A stretch of 64,000 bases of DNA from Bacillota bacterium (GTDB taxonomy: Bacteria; Bacillota; Clostridia; Lachnospirales; Lachnospiraceae), in contig JAEZPG010000092.1 in the NCBI GenBank assembly GCA_023413555.1, positions 1 through 64,000 of the forward strand, written 5' to 3'. The position numbers and the translations under genes were made by a program. Positions 1-6,954 of this stretch are shown in pieces (position 1 is the stretch's first letter; the number at the start of each line of letters is the position of its first letter). The notes under the pieces were generated by a model. It had not been told where the DNA came from. It searched no databases and saw only the letters and a list, made by a program, of their open reading frames with translations.

Positions 1-310
1 GAGAGGGTGTCATGAGAAACATTTGTTTAAATGCTCTAATATAGGACTGTTCATACTCAAATTTATATTCACTGGCAATGTCTATCACCTTTAAATCTGT
101 ATATAAGAGTTCATGTAGGCTAAGACTAAGCTTTCGCTTACGTATGTAATTCATCAATGATTTACCTGTAATAGATCGAAAAAGTCTATGAAGATGGTAT
201 TTCGACATTCCAATTTCACCAGATAGTTGGTCCAGATCCGACAACTGTTTTATATTTACTTCAATAATTTCTATCGTATCTTTTATAAGATTAATCCTTT
301 CCTCTCCCAT
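1..310 (-). CDS. AraC-family transcriptional regulator, N-terminal HTH part (cut by window edge)
   Basis: This gene starts at 310 and runs off the left edge, so only about 103 residues are visible. They form the double helix-turn-helix DNA-binding region of the AraC/XylS family. The order is a helix ending in LSGEIGMSKYHLHRLFR (first HTH), the linker SLMNYIRKRKL, and a second HTH around VIDIASEYKFEYEQSYIRAFK, ending near the family's TPS motif. The HTH begins almost at the N-terminus, so a sensing domain, if present, would follow it beyond the window, as in AraC proteins with a C-terminal GyrI-like domain. A GGAG ribosome site lies just upstream of the ATG and is part of an inverted repeat (317-363). 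Target genes are unknown. Confidence 0.85.
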   Translation of the reverse strand, partial: MGEERINLIKDTIEIIEVNIKQLSDLDQLSGEIGMSKYHLHRLFRSITGKSLMNYIRKRKLSLSLHELLYTDLKVIDIASEYKFEYEQSYIRAFKQMFLMTPS

Positions 311-316
311 AATAGT

Positions 317-363
317 TCTCCTAATTTATCAGATATTTATAATTATATGAAAATATTAGGAGA
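317..363 (-). promoter_or_regulatory. Inverted repeat covering the AraC gene's ribosome site
   Basis: TCTCCTAAT at 317-325 is the exact reverse complement of ATTAGGAGA at 355-363. In the minus-strand transcript the downstream arm contains the GGAG Shine-Dalgarno of the AraC-type gene, so the stem could hide it. The 9-bp arms and 29-nt AT-rich loop are visible; control of translation is inference. Confidence 0.3.
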
Positions 364-374
364 TTGTAAATGTA

Positions 375-1466
375 TTAATATGCCAAATTATTTCCAAAAA
401 ACGGTGCAATCTGGCCTTCTATAATATCAGACGGCAATATATGCGCTGAAGAATGACTTTGCATCTCATACTTAATTTTTCTATCATCCATACACTTTGC
501 AAGAAATTCACAACCTCTTGGAATCCATTCATATGGATCTGCTTTACCATATATGATTTTAATAGCTTTTAAAGGAGTTTTTAAAGCCAAATAATCATCT
601 AGCTTTTTATTCAGGTTACCAAAACCATTTTCCCATTGTTTCACAATCTTCTGATCTGCACTACTATGATCCATGGTAGGAATATTGGCAAATATTTTTT
701 CTTTATCCTTTAGTTTCGGTGAAAATGCTCTTCCATAGCCAGTTAAGAAACCAGAATCCCCTACCCATGATTCCATGGCACTTGATAGATCATTGTCTGC
801 CAATGCACCTGGAGAGATGGATAAGACAGCACAAAACTTATCCGGATGACGAAATGCCAAGTTATAGGTACCGAAACCTCCCATAGAAAAGCCACATATA
901 CCTCTAGATTTACAATCTATTATCGTCCTATAATTTTTGTCAATATAGGTTACTACATCCTCTACTACATAATCCTCCCAATTGCCAGACACAGGTGAAT
1001 TAGCATAAAAGGCTCCACCTATATTACTTAGACCATCTACACAAACTAGTATAAACTCTTTTGCACCTGCTTCAAATTCTGAAAATAGCTTTGAGAACCA
1101 TGTATTAGGAAAATCACTAGGCATTTCTGCCTGTCCATGGAGATAGTAAACTACAGGATACTTCTTGTCACTGTCATTATAAGATGGTGGTAGACAAACA
1201 TAAAATGTTCTCTCTAAGGGCTCATTTACTATATTATTTGCCAATGAGCTAGACTTCATTTGGACTGTTTTTATATAATCTTGTGCATTCTTCTTTTCCA
1301 CAGGCTTAGTAGTTTCCGCTGATTTACTTGTATCTGGTTTTTTGCTCACTTCTTGCTTCTGTCCTGCAGGTTCAGAAGCTTTCGTTTGTTCTTTACTGTT
1401 ACTGTTACAGCCGCTTAAAACTGTCATTACAAGTAATACCACAAAAAATGAGTATATTCTCTTCAT
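375..1466 (-). CDS. Lipoprotein esterase of the esterase D / enterochelin-esterase-like family
   Basis: This 363-residue protein is an exported alpha/beta-hydrolase. A lipoprotein signal peptide occupies residues 1-20, with lipobox LSGC and Cys20 as the lipidation site. A Lys/Glu/Ser-rich tether runs to about residue 65, and the hydrolase domain follows. It shows the strand PVVYYLHG (104-111) and the nucleophile elbow GFSMGG with Ser194, followed by FGTYNLAFRHPDKF, typical of the PF00756 family that includes feruloyl and acetyl-xylan esterases. A late SSAHILPS segment may supply the catalytic His. The start has a GGAGGG ribosome site. The substrate cannot be read from the sequence; an ester on a polysaccharide or siderophore at the outer face of the membrane is plausible. 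Confidence 0.85.
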   Translation of the reverse strand: MKRIYSFFVVLLVMTVLSGCNSNSKEQTKASEPAGQKQEVSKKPDTSKSAETTKPVEKKNAQDYIKTVQMKSSSLANNIVNEPLERTFYVCLPPSYNDSDKKYPVVYYLHGQAEMPSDFPNTWFSKLFSEFEAGAKEFILVCVDGLSNIGGAFYANSPVSGNWEDYVVEDVVTYIDKNYRTIIDCKSRGICGFSMGGFGTYNLAFRHPDKFCAVLSISPGALADNDLSSAMESWVGDSGFLTGYGRAFSPKLKDKEKIFANIPTMDHSSADQKIVKQWENGFGNLNKKLDDYLALKTPLKAIKIIYGKADPYEWIPRGCEFLAKCMDDRKIKYEMQSHSSAHILPSDIIEGQIAPFFGNNLAY

Positions 1467-1604
1467 AGAATTAAACCCTCCTTCACTTTATATAAATTGT
1501 AATCTTCTCAGGTTGATTTTATCGTAATTCTTAAGAGTAAAATGAACATTTCTTGCTTATCTATTCGTTACTTCTTCCTTCGTAATTCTATCAATAAGTG
1601 AACT

Positions 1605-1646
1605 AAAGGAATCACAGATTCTTCTATCTGAATCTGTGATTCCTTT
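1605..1646 (-). terminator. Perfect 17-bp hairpin downstream of the repeat-bearing lipoprotein gene
   Basis: The arms at 1605-1621 and 1630-1646 (AAAGGAATCACAGATTC and its complement) pair perfectly around an 8-nt loop. The stem begins with A residues and ends with T residues, so it can act as a terminator for the lipoprotein gene that ends at 1689. Confidence 0.7.
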
Positions 1647-1688
1647 CTATATTCCGCAAAATTTATTGACAGGATGAATTCTTTCCAA

Positions 1689-2507
1689 TTATTTATTTAA
1701 TTGTTTAATGATCTCATCATAGGTTTTCTTACCTGTTAAATACATAAAATCACCATCGATTTGATACGAATCATATTTTTTCTCAGAGATTTCTTTATCC
1801 CCACAATAGTAAAGCGGATCAGAGAGTTCTTCCCCTTCATCAGGCATAGAATTCTTATTTTTATCCTTCCAGAATTCCATAACAAGCCCACCCTTGTACT
1901 TATCAACCATTTTATAATTCTTATCCAGCGTCATGTAGTACAAGTTCATTGTTAAACCAGCATGATCTGAATTGTAATTTCTCATTAAACTCTTCCCTGG
2001 CAGATACTCGTATCCAACGTTTCCAAATGCACCATAGGACCAGTTATCTATTATCGATATCAGTTTCCCTTTTTTATATGTATACATACTCACAATAGAG
2101 TATTCTACATCCGCTACTAATTCCGGAATATCATCCCCATTAAAATCGATCAAATCAAACAGTGCATTCTGATTGGCTGTCTTGTAATTCTTTATAACCT
2201 CTATATAGGTCTTTGCAAAAATCTTGTCTAGATTCTCACCCTTTACCTCTGACTTTGGTTCTGTAGTTTTCTTATCAACCTCTTCCTTTTGTGGTTCTAC
2301 CGTCTTTGTAACAACTTCTTCCTTTTGTGGTTCTGCCGTCTTTGTATCAACTTCTTCCTTTTGTGGTTGATTTCTCTCTGTAGGTTCAGCACTAACCTCG
2401 ACTTTATCTTTACTAACATCCTTATTTGTAATATTGGCTCTACCACATGCCGTTAGTAGACCTAACATTACGACAAATATCAACACTACTCTTTTATTTC
2501 GCCTCAT
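1689..2507 (-). CDS. Putative lipoprotein with three 12-residue tandem repeats
   Basis: This is an unrecognised secreted protein of 272 residues. I chose the ATG at 2507 over a TTG at 2564 because an AGGAG site precedes it and it gives a clean lipoprotein signal (MRRNKRVVLIFVVML, lipobox LTAC, Cys21). Residues 48-83 are three tandem copies of PQKEEVDTKTAE-like units, encoded by a 36-bp DNA repeat, and probably form a charged spacer. The C-terminal domain contains DLIDFNGDDIPELV, an Asp-rich calcium-loop-like segment common in small clostridial lipoproteins that report on an EF-hand or FG-GAP-like fold. The function is unknown. The gene is separated from the downstream esterase by a strong hairpin, so it is likely its own transcript. 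Confidence 0.75.
   Translation of the reverse strand: MRRNKRVVLIFVVMLGLLTACGRANITNKDVSKDKVEVSAEPTERNQPQKEEVDTKTAEPQKEEVVTKTVEPQKEEVDKKTTEPKSEVKGENLDKIFAKTYIEVIKNYKTANQNALFDLIDFNGDDIPELVADVEYSIVSMYTYKKGKLISIIDNWSYGAFGNVGYEYLPGKSLMRNYNSDHAGLTMNLYYMTLDKNYKMVDKYKGGLVMEFWKDKNKNSMPDEGEELSDPLYYCGDKEISEKKYDSYQIDGDFMYLTGKKTYDEIIKQLNK
2259..2366 (-). repeat. Three 36-bp tandem repeats inside the lipoprotein gene
   Basis: Three consecutive 36-bp units encode PQKEEV-x-x-K-T-x-E. The units differ at a few positions, mostly where D/V and T/K alternate. Copy number could vary between strains by slippage or recombination. Confidence 0.75.
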
Positions 2508-2584
2508 ACTATACTTTCTCCTAACGATATATTTCCGTTTTATTAAGTTTTTTCTCTCATGCAAGTGGGCAAGTTTCCTATTCG

Positions 2585-3070
2585 TTACTTCTCACTTCTT
2601 CTCTCCATTAACACAACATTCCTCCAGACCCCATTGATGTCCTGCGCAACACGTTCACGATAACCGATTGTTCGAAAACCACATTTTTCGTGAAGTGCTA
2701 AACTAGCTTCATTGACTTCAAAAATACCAGTCTGTAAAGTCCAAATCCCATTTTTCTCGGATGCGTCTATAACTGCTTTTACCAATTGCATCCCAATTCC
2801 TTGTCTTCTTGCCTTTTGATCAATATAGATACTCTCATCTACCACCCCACGATAGCAACATCTGCTGCTAGTTGGAGAGAGGGCAATGAAGCCAAGCATC
2901 CTTCCATCACCATCCACAGCTTTTAGTCTACCGAATGATAAATGTCTAGCATCCCATTCCTCCACACTTGGTAGCTTAGTCTCAAATGTAGCTCTACCTT
3001 CTTCAATCCCTTGTCTATATATTTCCAGAACATCTTCAATATCTTCGTATGTAATCTCTAATATTCTCAT
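2585..3070 (-). CDS. GNAT N-acetyltransferase, phosphinothricin-acetyltransferase-like
   Basis: The 161 residues form a complete GNAT fold of the Pat/YwnH type. The segment EIYRQGIEEGRATFETKLPSVEEW at the N-terminus is typical of that subfamily, and QKARRQGIGMQL (85-96) is the acetyl-CoA pyrophosphate-binding motif A. The end has the usual LHEKCGFRTIG strand-turn. Enzymes of this subfamily acetylate phosphinothricin, methionine sulfoximine or related amino acids, but the true substrate here is open. A strong GGAGGAGCT ribosome site lies directly before the ATG. The gene begins 8 nt after the C_GCAxxG gene and is probably co-transcribed with it. Confidence 0.85.
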   Translation of the reverse strand: MRILEITYEDIEDVLEIYRQGIEEGRATFETKLPSVEEWDARHLSFGRLKAVDGDGRMLGFIALSPTSSRCCYRGVVDESIYIDQKARRQGIGMQLVKAVIDASEKNGIWTLQTGIFEVNEASLALHEKCGFRTIGYRERVAQDINGVWRNVVLMERRSEK

Positions 3071-3078
3071 AGCTCCTC

Positions 3079-3516
3079 CTAATATTCTAGTTCTATCAAT
3101 ATGTCTATGGCTGATGCAACCATGTCTACACAGAGGGTTTGGAATAGATTCTGATCCTTCGCTTTGTTCATGCCATCCTCTGTTGATATATCACATTGTA
3201 ACAAGTCTCTACAAACAATGGAACCATTTATTTCCTTGAACTTCTTTGTGAATTCTACTGTTTTTTCATGACATAATAATTTATTTGTTACGTTTTCTGA
3301 GTTCTCATTTCCATACTTTAATCCAATCACCATAACAGCCCCTGACACAGCACCACATAGTTCACCATTTCTTACTCCTCCCCCAAAACCGCAACCTATA
3401 CGAATTGCCTCTGTTTTCTCCATATGATACTTCTCACAAAAATGTGATAACACAATCTGTGCACAATTGAGTCCATCCCTAAATAATTTTGCAATTTCCT
3501 CTTTGTTTACTACCAT
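3079..3516 (-). CDS. C_GCAxxG_C_C family redox protein
   Basis: This 145-residue protein belongs to the putative redox-active family PF09719. The defining cysteines are visible: Cys18 in LNCAQ, Cys27, Cys42 in IGCGFGGGVRNGELCG, and Cys54, with more near the C-terminus. The family is common in strict anaerobes and often sits beside redox or transport genes; its reaction is not established. I placed the start at 3516 because AGAGGTG precedes that ATG at a normal distance, although the frame stays open to 3573. It heads an operon with the acetyltransferase and is divergent from a MarR regulator at 3686, which probably controls it. Confidence 0.85.
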   Translation of the reverse strand: MVVNKEEIAKLFRDGLNCAQIVLSHFCEKYHMEKTEAIRIGCGFGGGVRNGELCGAVSGAVMVIGLKYGNENSENVTNKLLCHEKTVEFTKKFKEINGSIVCRDLLQCDISTEDGMNKAKDQNLFQTLCVDMVASAIDILIELEY

Positions 3517-3585
3517 AATTACACCTCTCTCTTTTTTCATCATTATAGCTTCAATTTCTTTTAATTGCAACATACAATTTTTTTA

Positions 3586-3633
3586 TTTTGCATTTATTTA
3601 TTTTTACATTTATTCATTTTTGCATTTATTGAC
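3586..3633. promoter_or_regulatory. Three 16-bp direct repeats between redox gene and marR-type gene
   Basis: TTTTGCATTTATTTAT (3586), TTTTACATTTATTCAT (3602) and TTTTGCATTTATTGAC (3618) follow each other without gaps. The third overlaps the -35 box of the MarR-type gene. They look like tandem operator sites for the divergent regulator; binding is inference. Confidence 0.55.
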
Positions 3634-3658
3634 TCGCACAATATTTTTATGATATACT
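3629..3658 (+). promoter_or_regulatory. Sigma-A promoter of the MarR-type gene
   Basis: TTGACT (3629-3634), an 18-bp spacer and TATACT (3653-3658) lie 27 bp before the ATG at 3686. The -35 box overlaps the third 16-bp repeat. Confidence 0.7.
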
Positions 3659-3685
3659 TAGAGTATCAAACAGAAGAGGTACAAT

Positions 3686-4108
3686 ATGAAATCCAAAGAA
3701 TTTAGAGAAAAAATTAGAGTTTTAGAACGTTCCTTGGACATGTTAAATCAGTCAAAAGATATAGGATGTTGCTCCATCAGTATCTCCCAATGCCATGCAC
3801 TGGTCGAAATAGGTCGATCAGATGCCCTTACCCTTAAAGAATTAGCTTCGATTATTATGTTGGATGCAAGTACCACCAGTCGTACCGTGGACTCTCTTGT
3901 AAAAAAGGGACTTGTGAACAGAACTCCATCTGAATCAGATCGCCGTAGCATTAATATCACCCTAACTGACAAAGGACATACATTATTTCAAAATATTGAG
4001 TGTTCTATGGACAGTAAATTTGATGTCATCTTCCATAACATAGATGCTAATCAACAAGATATGGTATTAAAGTCATTGGATTTAATTTTGACTGCAATAA
4101 AGGGATAA
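3686..4108 (+). CDS. MarR-family transcriptional regulator
   Basis: The 140-residue protein has the winged-HTH layout of MarR: LTLKELASIIMLDASTTSRTVDSLVKKGLVNR (recognition helix), then the wing TPSESDRRSINITLTDKG with the conserved DRR. Three cysteine or serine-rich positions near residues 30-37 (IGCCSISISQC) might sense redox or metals, which would suit its divergent partner, a Cys-rich redox protein. It has its own promoter at 3629-3658, and tandem 16-bp repeats in the shared intergenic region suggest autoregulation and control of the neighbour. Its stop codon lies inside a terminator hairpin. Confidence 0.88.
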   Translation: MKSKEFREKIRVLERSLDMLNQSKDIGCCSISISQCHALVEIGRSDALTLKELASIIMLDASTTSRTVDSLVKKGLVNRTPSESDRRSINITLTDKGHTLFQNIECSMDSKFDVIFHNIDANQQDMVLKSLDLILTAIKG

Positions 4109-4140
4109 CAGGTTCATCTATTTGAATCTGTTTTCCCTTT
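4099..4140 (+). terminator. Terminator overlapping the end of the MarR-type gene
   Basis: AAAGGGATAACAGGTTCA pairs imperfectly with TGAATCTGTTTTCCCTTT around a short loop. The stop codon at 4106-4108 is inside the upstream arm. Confidence 0.7.
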
Positions 4141-4171
4141 ATAATAGAGTCAACAGCTGATTATCTGGTTC

Positions 4172-5701
4172 TTATATTGCAGAAACCATATTATTTAATT
4201 GAACTGCAGTATCATCAAGCTGTTGCGCATAATTTAATAACTCTTCGCTTGATGCCAAAGCCTGCTCTGTGGCAGCTGAAGTAGCTTCTACATTTTGAGA
4301 AGTTTGACTGGCTATATGATTAACCTGGTCCATAAATTCACCTACTTCTTTTGAATAGACAAGCTGATTATTAGAAATCTCTTTTATACTACATAGTGAA
4401 TCAAAAGTAGCACTCAAATCATTTATGATACTTTGGTAACATTCCTTCGATGTTTTAATAATATTGACACCTTCGTCAACCTTTAAGACCAAATCATCCA
4501 CCTTACTTCCATGTTGAAAGATATCTTTCAAGGTAGCTGTTATGGCATCTAGTGATTTCTTACTCTCTTCTGCTAAGACTCTTATTTCAGACGCAACCAC
4601 TGCAAAACCATTTCCGTATTCCCCTGCTCTTGCAGCTTCTATAGAAGCATTTAAAGATAAAAGGTTGGTCTGTTTTGCGATACCTTGAATAGAAGATACA
4701 ATGTTATCAATCTGTTTTGCTTTCAAATCCAAATCTTTGGCACTTTGTGAAGTCAATAATGCACTTTCTTTAATAATTGTCATCATCTTCACAGCTTCAT
4801 CCATGGAAGTACTTCCTTGTCCAGCAGCCCTTTTTAAGTTTTCCGAATTCTGATAAGATCTCTCCACTTCGCCTTTCAACATTTCTATATCAGCCGTTAG
4901 GGATTTAATCAATTCATCACATTGATTGACGCTATCAGATGTTTTAAAAGTTCCTTCCATAACATCTTGCGTGTTTTCTGCCGTAGCCTCCGCAGACTCC
5001 GTTTGTTGTTTCGACAAAATAGTGATATAACCACTGGATACCTTTAAAGAATCCGATGTTTCTTTTACCTTATCTACAACCATCTGTAAATCATTTAGAG
5101 AATTCAGTGAATTATATTCATTGTTGCTAGATTGTAGGAGCAACCTTCTTCCCATCAAAGTACTTATACAGGAAGCAAGTGCGCCGAATGATACCACCTG
5201 AATTCTTGTGGTAATATCCCCTAACGTTATTATGGACTGGACATCATAGCTATTTAAATATAATGACAGGAAAGCAAGAATAGAAGATAATAAATTACCA
5301 TAGATTACAAGCGGCATCTCCAAATAAAAAGAAGAAATAAAAAATAAAAGAATAACACATCCCCAAGTATCCCGATATGGAACAAAGGTGAAAATAGCAA
5401 AGAGATTCAGATTACCCACTGTCACAATAACGTATTTCATTATTCTAACATATGTATGAATCTCTCTTTTTCTCAAGATAAAATAAGCGGTTGTAATAAC
5501 AACGATTCCAGATGATACTGGTATTGAAAACAGTAATAACGTTTTGGTTGAAAACGCATCCATAATACCAATAAACTTCATAAAGCAATAAAAACTTACT
5601 CCTAGTATCCCACCAATAATGCAATACTTTGTAATAGAATCGCTTAACCCTTTCTGATATTTCAATAGGTTCTTTTTAAATAACTCCTCCGGACTCATCA
5701 T
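4172..5701 (-). CDS. Methyl-accepting chemotaxis protein with six-helix membrane domain
   Basis: The protein (about 509 residues) has an N-terminal block of about six membrane helices (to about residue 190) with no extracellular sensor domain and no clear HAMP. A long coiled-coil signalling domain follows. The hairpin tip reads GIAKQTNLLSLNASIEAARA followed by GEYGNGFAVVASEIRVLAEE, the canonical contact site for CheA/CheW. Gln/Glu pairs flanking it are likely methylation sites. It probably senses something within or near the membrane, or energy state, rather than a periplasmic ligand. The start at 5701 is chosen because GGAGGG lies just upstream; an in-frame GTG at 5719 would place that site inside the gene. 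Confidence 0.88.
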   Translation of the reverse strand: MMSPEELFKKNLLKYQKGLSDSITKYCIIGGILGVSFYCFMKFIGIMDAFSTKTLLLFSIPVSSGIVVITTAYFILRKREIHTYVRIMKYVIVTVGNLNLFAIFTFVPYRDTWGCVILLFFISSFYLEMPLVIYGNLLSSILAFLSLYLNSYDVQSIITLGDITTRIQVVSFGALASCISTLMGRRLLLQSSNNEYNSLNSLNDLQMVVDKVKETSDSLKVSSGYITILSKQQTESAEATAENTQDVMEGTFKTSDSVNQCDELIKSLTADIEMLKGEVERSYQNSENLKRAAGQGSTSMDEAVKMMTIIKESALLTSQSAKDLDLKAKQIDNIVSSIQGIAKQTNLLSLNASIEAARAGEYGNGFAVVASEIRVLAEESKKSLDAITATLKDIFQHGSKVDDLVLKVDEGVNIIKTSKECYQSIINDLSATFDSLCSIKEISNNQLVYSKEVGEFMDQVNHIASQTSQNVEATSAATEQALASSEELLNYAQQLDDTAVQLNNMVSAI

Positions 5702-6131
5702 ACAAAACCCTCCTATCACTATGTGGTAGTGTCAAATTCTCACTACCTTTTTATTTTCAAACCCTATAATTTTAAGGAACATCACCACTTTTGCAAATTA
5801 AAAAGCATTGCCCCTTATTTGAAGTATAGTGAGTTCACCACAAAAACATCTACCATAGAAAGGATTTCATTGCTTATGAACACTACACTTTACTTACTTC
5901 AATTAATTCTATGCTAACAAAAACTAATCTGCTGGCTTTTAACTTTTATTTGCAGATAGCTTACTGTTTTAATATTGTAAATTACCAATATTTAGCATTT
6001 CTTGCTATGTATTATCTTCTTCAGTAATATTATATCATTTTATGTTCATAAATTGCAATATTTGTATGTTAAGTGCTCCTTTTTAATTTATTATATTATT
6101 TCTATTATTTTCAGATATGTTGCAGATAAAA
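5702..6131. other. AT-rich intergenic stretch without a recognisable gene
   Basis: This is about 430 bp between the chemotaxis gene start and the terminator of the spore-coat genes. It presumably holds the chemotaxis gene promoter. I see no convincing ORF with a ribosome site, RNA gene or repeat. Confidence 0.5.
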
Positions 6132-6175
6132 AACACCTCCCATTTGTAGTTTGACTAACTACAAATGAAGGTGTT
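6125..6175 (-). terminator. Intrinsic terminator of the spore-coat gene pair
   Basis: On the minus strand a long stem (AACACCT and ATTTGTAGTT arms, small internal loop) is followed by a run of six Ts. It lies 22 bp beyond the stop of the second coat gene. Confidence 0.85.
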
Positions 6176-6196
6176 CTATAGACATTATTTTATAAT

Positions 6197-6445
6197 CTAT
6201 CCTTGGGACATATCTTGTTTTACTTTCGCTATTTCTTCTGGCTTTGCCTGCTCAGCAGGAATATAATATCCCTTTTCCTTCGCTAATTTAAATAATGTAT
6301 ATTGACGAATTTCATCTTGATTTCTCATATTTATAATAGTTTGCCGTAAATCCGGATTCTCACATTGAGCAATGATAGATCCATAATTCGACAAACTCGC
6401 ATTTAGACCAGCTAGGTAATCACTTACCATTTCCTTTTCTTGCAT
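6197..6445 (-). CDS. CotF-like spore coat protein
   Basis: This 82-residue helical protein resembles the C-terminal half of the CotF coat family (PF07875). Its features are MVSDYLAGLNASLSNYGSIIAQCENPDLRQTIINMRNQDEIRQYTLFKLAKEKGYY, with the family's pattern of Asn/Gln-rich helices and the GYY ending. Such proteins are deposited on the forespore coat during sporulation. It follows the 61-residue gene by 11 nt, with a GGAGG ribosome site overlapping the upstream stop region, so the two are one operon and may represent the two halves of a CotF-like protein. No sigma-E/K promoter was assigned with confidence. Confidence 0.75.
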   Translation of the reverse strand: MQEKEMVSDYLAGLNASLSNYGSIIAQCENPDLRQTIINMRNQDEIRQYTLFKLAKEKGYYIPAEQAKPEEIAKVKQDMSQG

Positions 6446-6456
6446 TTTTAAGCCTC

Positions 6457-6642
6457 CTACTCCAAGAATGTCATTAAATTATCTTTATTCTTCTTTGCTG
6501 CTTCAGCATCATTTTGCATTAGATTCTTTATCGTTGTATCTGTACATTGTTGGGAATAAAAATCCAACTTTTTCTCAATGGTACAATGTGCACCTATCAA
6601 ATGACGCAGGTTTTGAAGTTCTAATTGATTTAGACTTGCCAT
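6457..6642 (-). CDS. Small CotF-like spore coat protein
   Basis: The 61 residues form a helical, Gln/Asn-rich chain (LNQLELQNLRHLIGAHCTIEKKLDFYSQQCTDTTIKNLMQ) similar to the N-terminal part of short clostridial CotF-like proteins. A clear AGGAGG ribosome site precedes the ATG. It is the first gene of a two-gene operon with the 82-residue CotF-like gene and shares its terminator. A structural role in the spore coat is inferred from family resemblance; two cysteines might form crosslinks. Confidence 0.65.
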   Translation of the reverse strand: MASLNQLELQNLRHLIGAHCTIEKKLDFYSQQCTDTTIKNLMQNDAEAAKKNKDNLMTFLE

Positions 6643-6954
6643 CTCTATACCTCCTTTTATTCAATACAATATCAATATAAGTAAAGTCAGGCTTTCCTAT
6701 ACATCCTTATATTACCAGATAATAATCCATATCTGAGGCATACTACTCTCACAGATATGACAAGAAGCAAATACAAAAAGCATGGTATCACCAATCTTAA
6801 GTTGTCCTACATCCAACCTAATCTTGCTGACAAGTACAGATGGATATGCTTTATAAGAAGAGTTCTCTGGCAGCTTCCTTTTGCTCTAATTTCACTTTTC
6901 CATAATAAAATTGTAAAACATCTCTTGTCTTTGATTCATGTAAATTATATCCTT
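6643..6954. other. Intergenic region between coat genes and the YyaL-like gene
   Basis: The stretch holds the coat operon promoter region and an imperfect inverted repeat (CATATCTG at 6728-6735, CAGATATG at 6752-6759). No gene or clear terminator is evident. An open frame on the plus strand lacks a ribosome site and looks random. Confidence 0.4.

Noticed and set aside
5723..5917. Plus-strand 64-codon frame upstream of the chemotaxis gene
   Set aside because: No ribosome site and no recognisable motif; likely chance.
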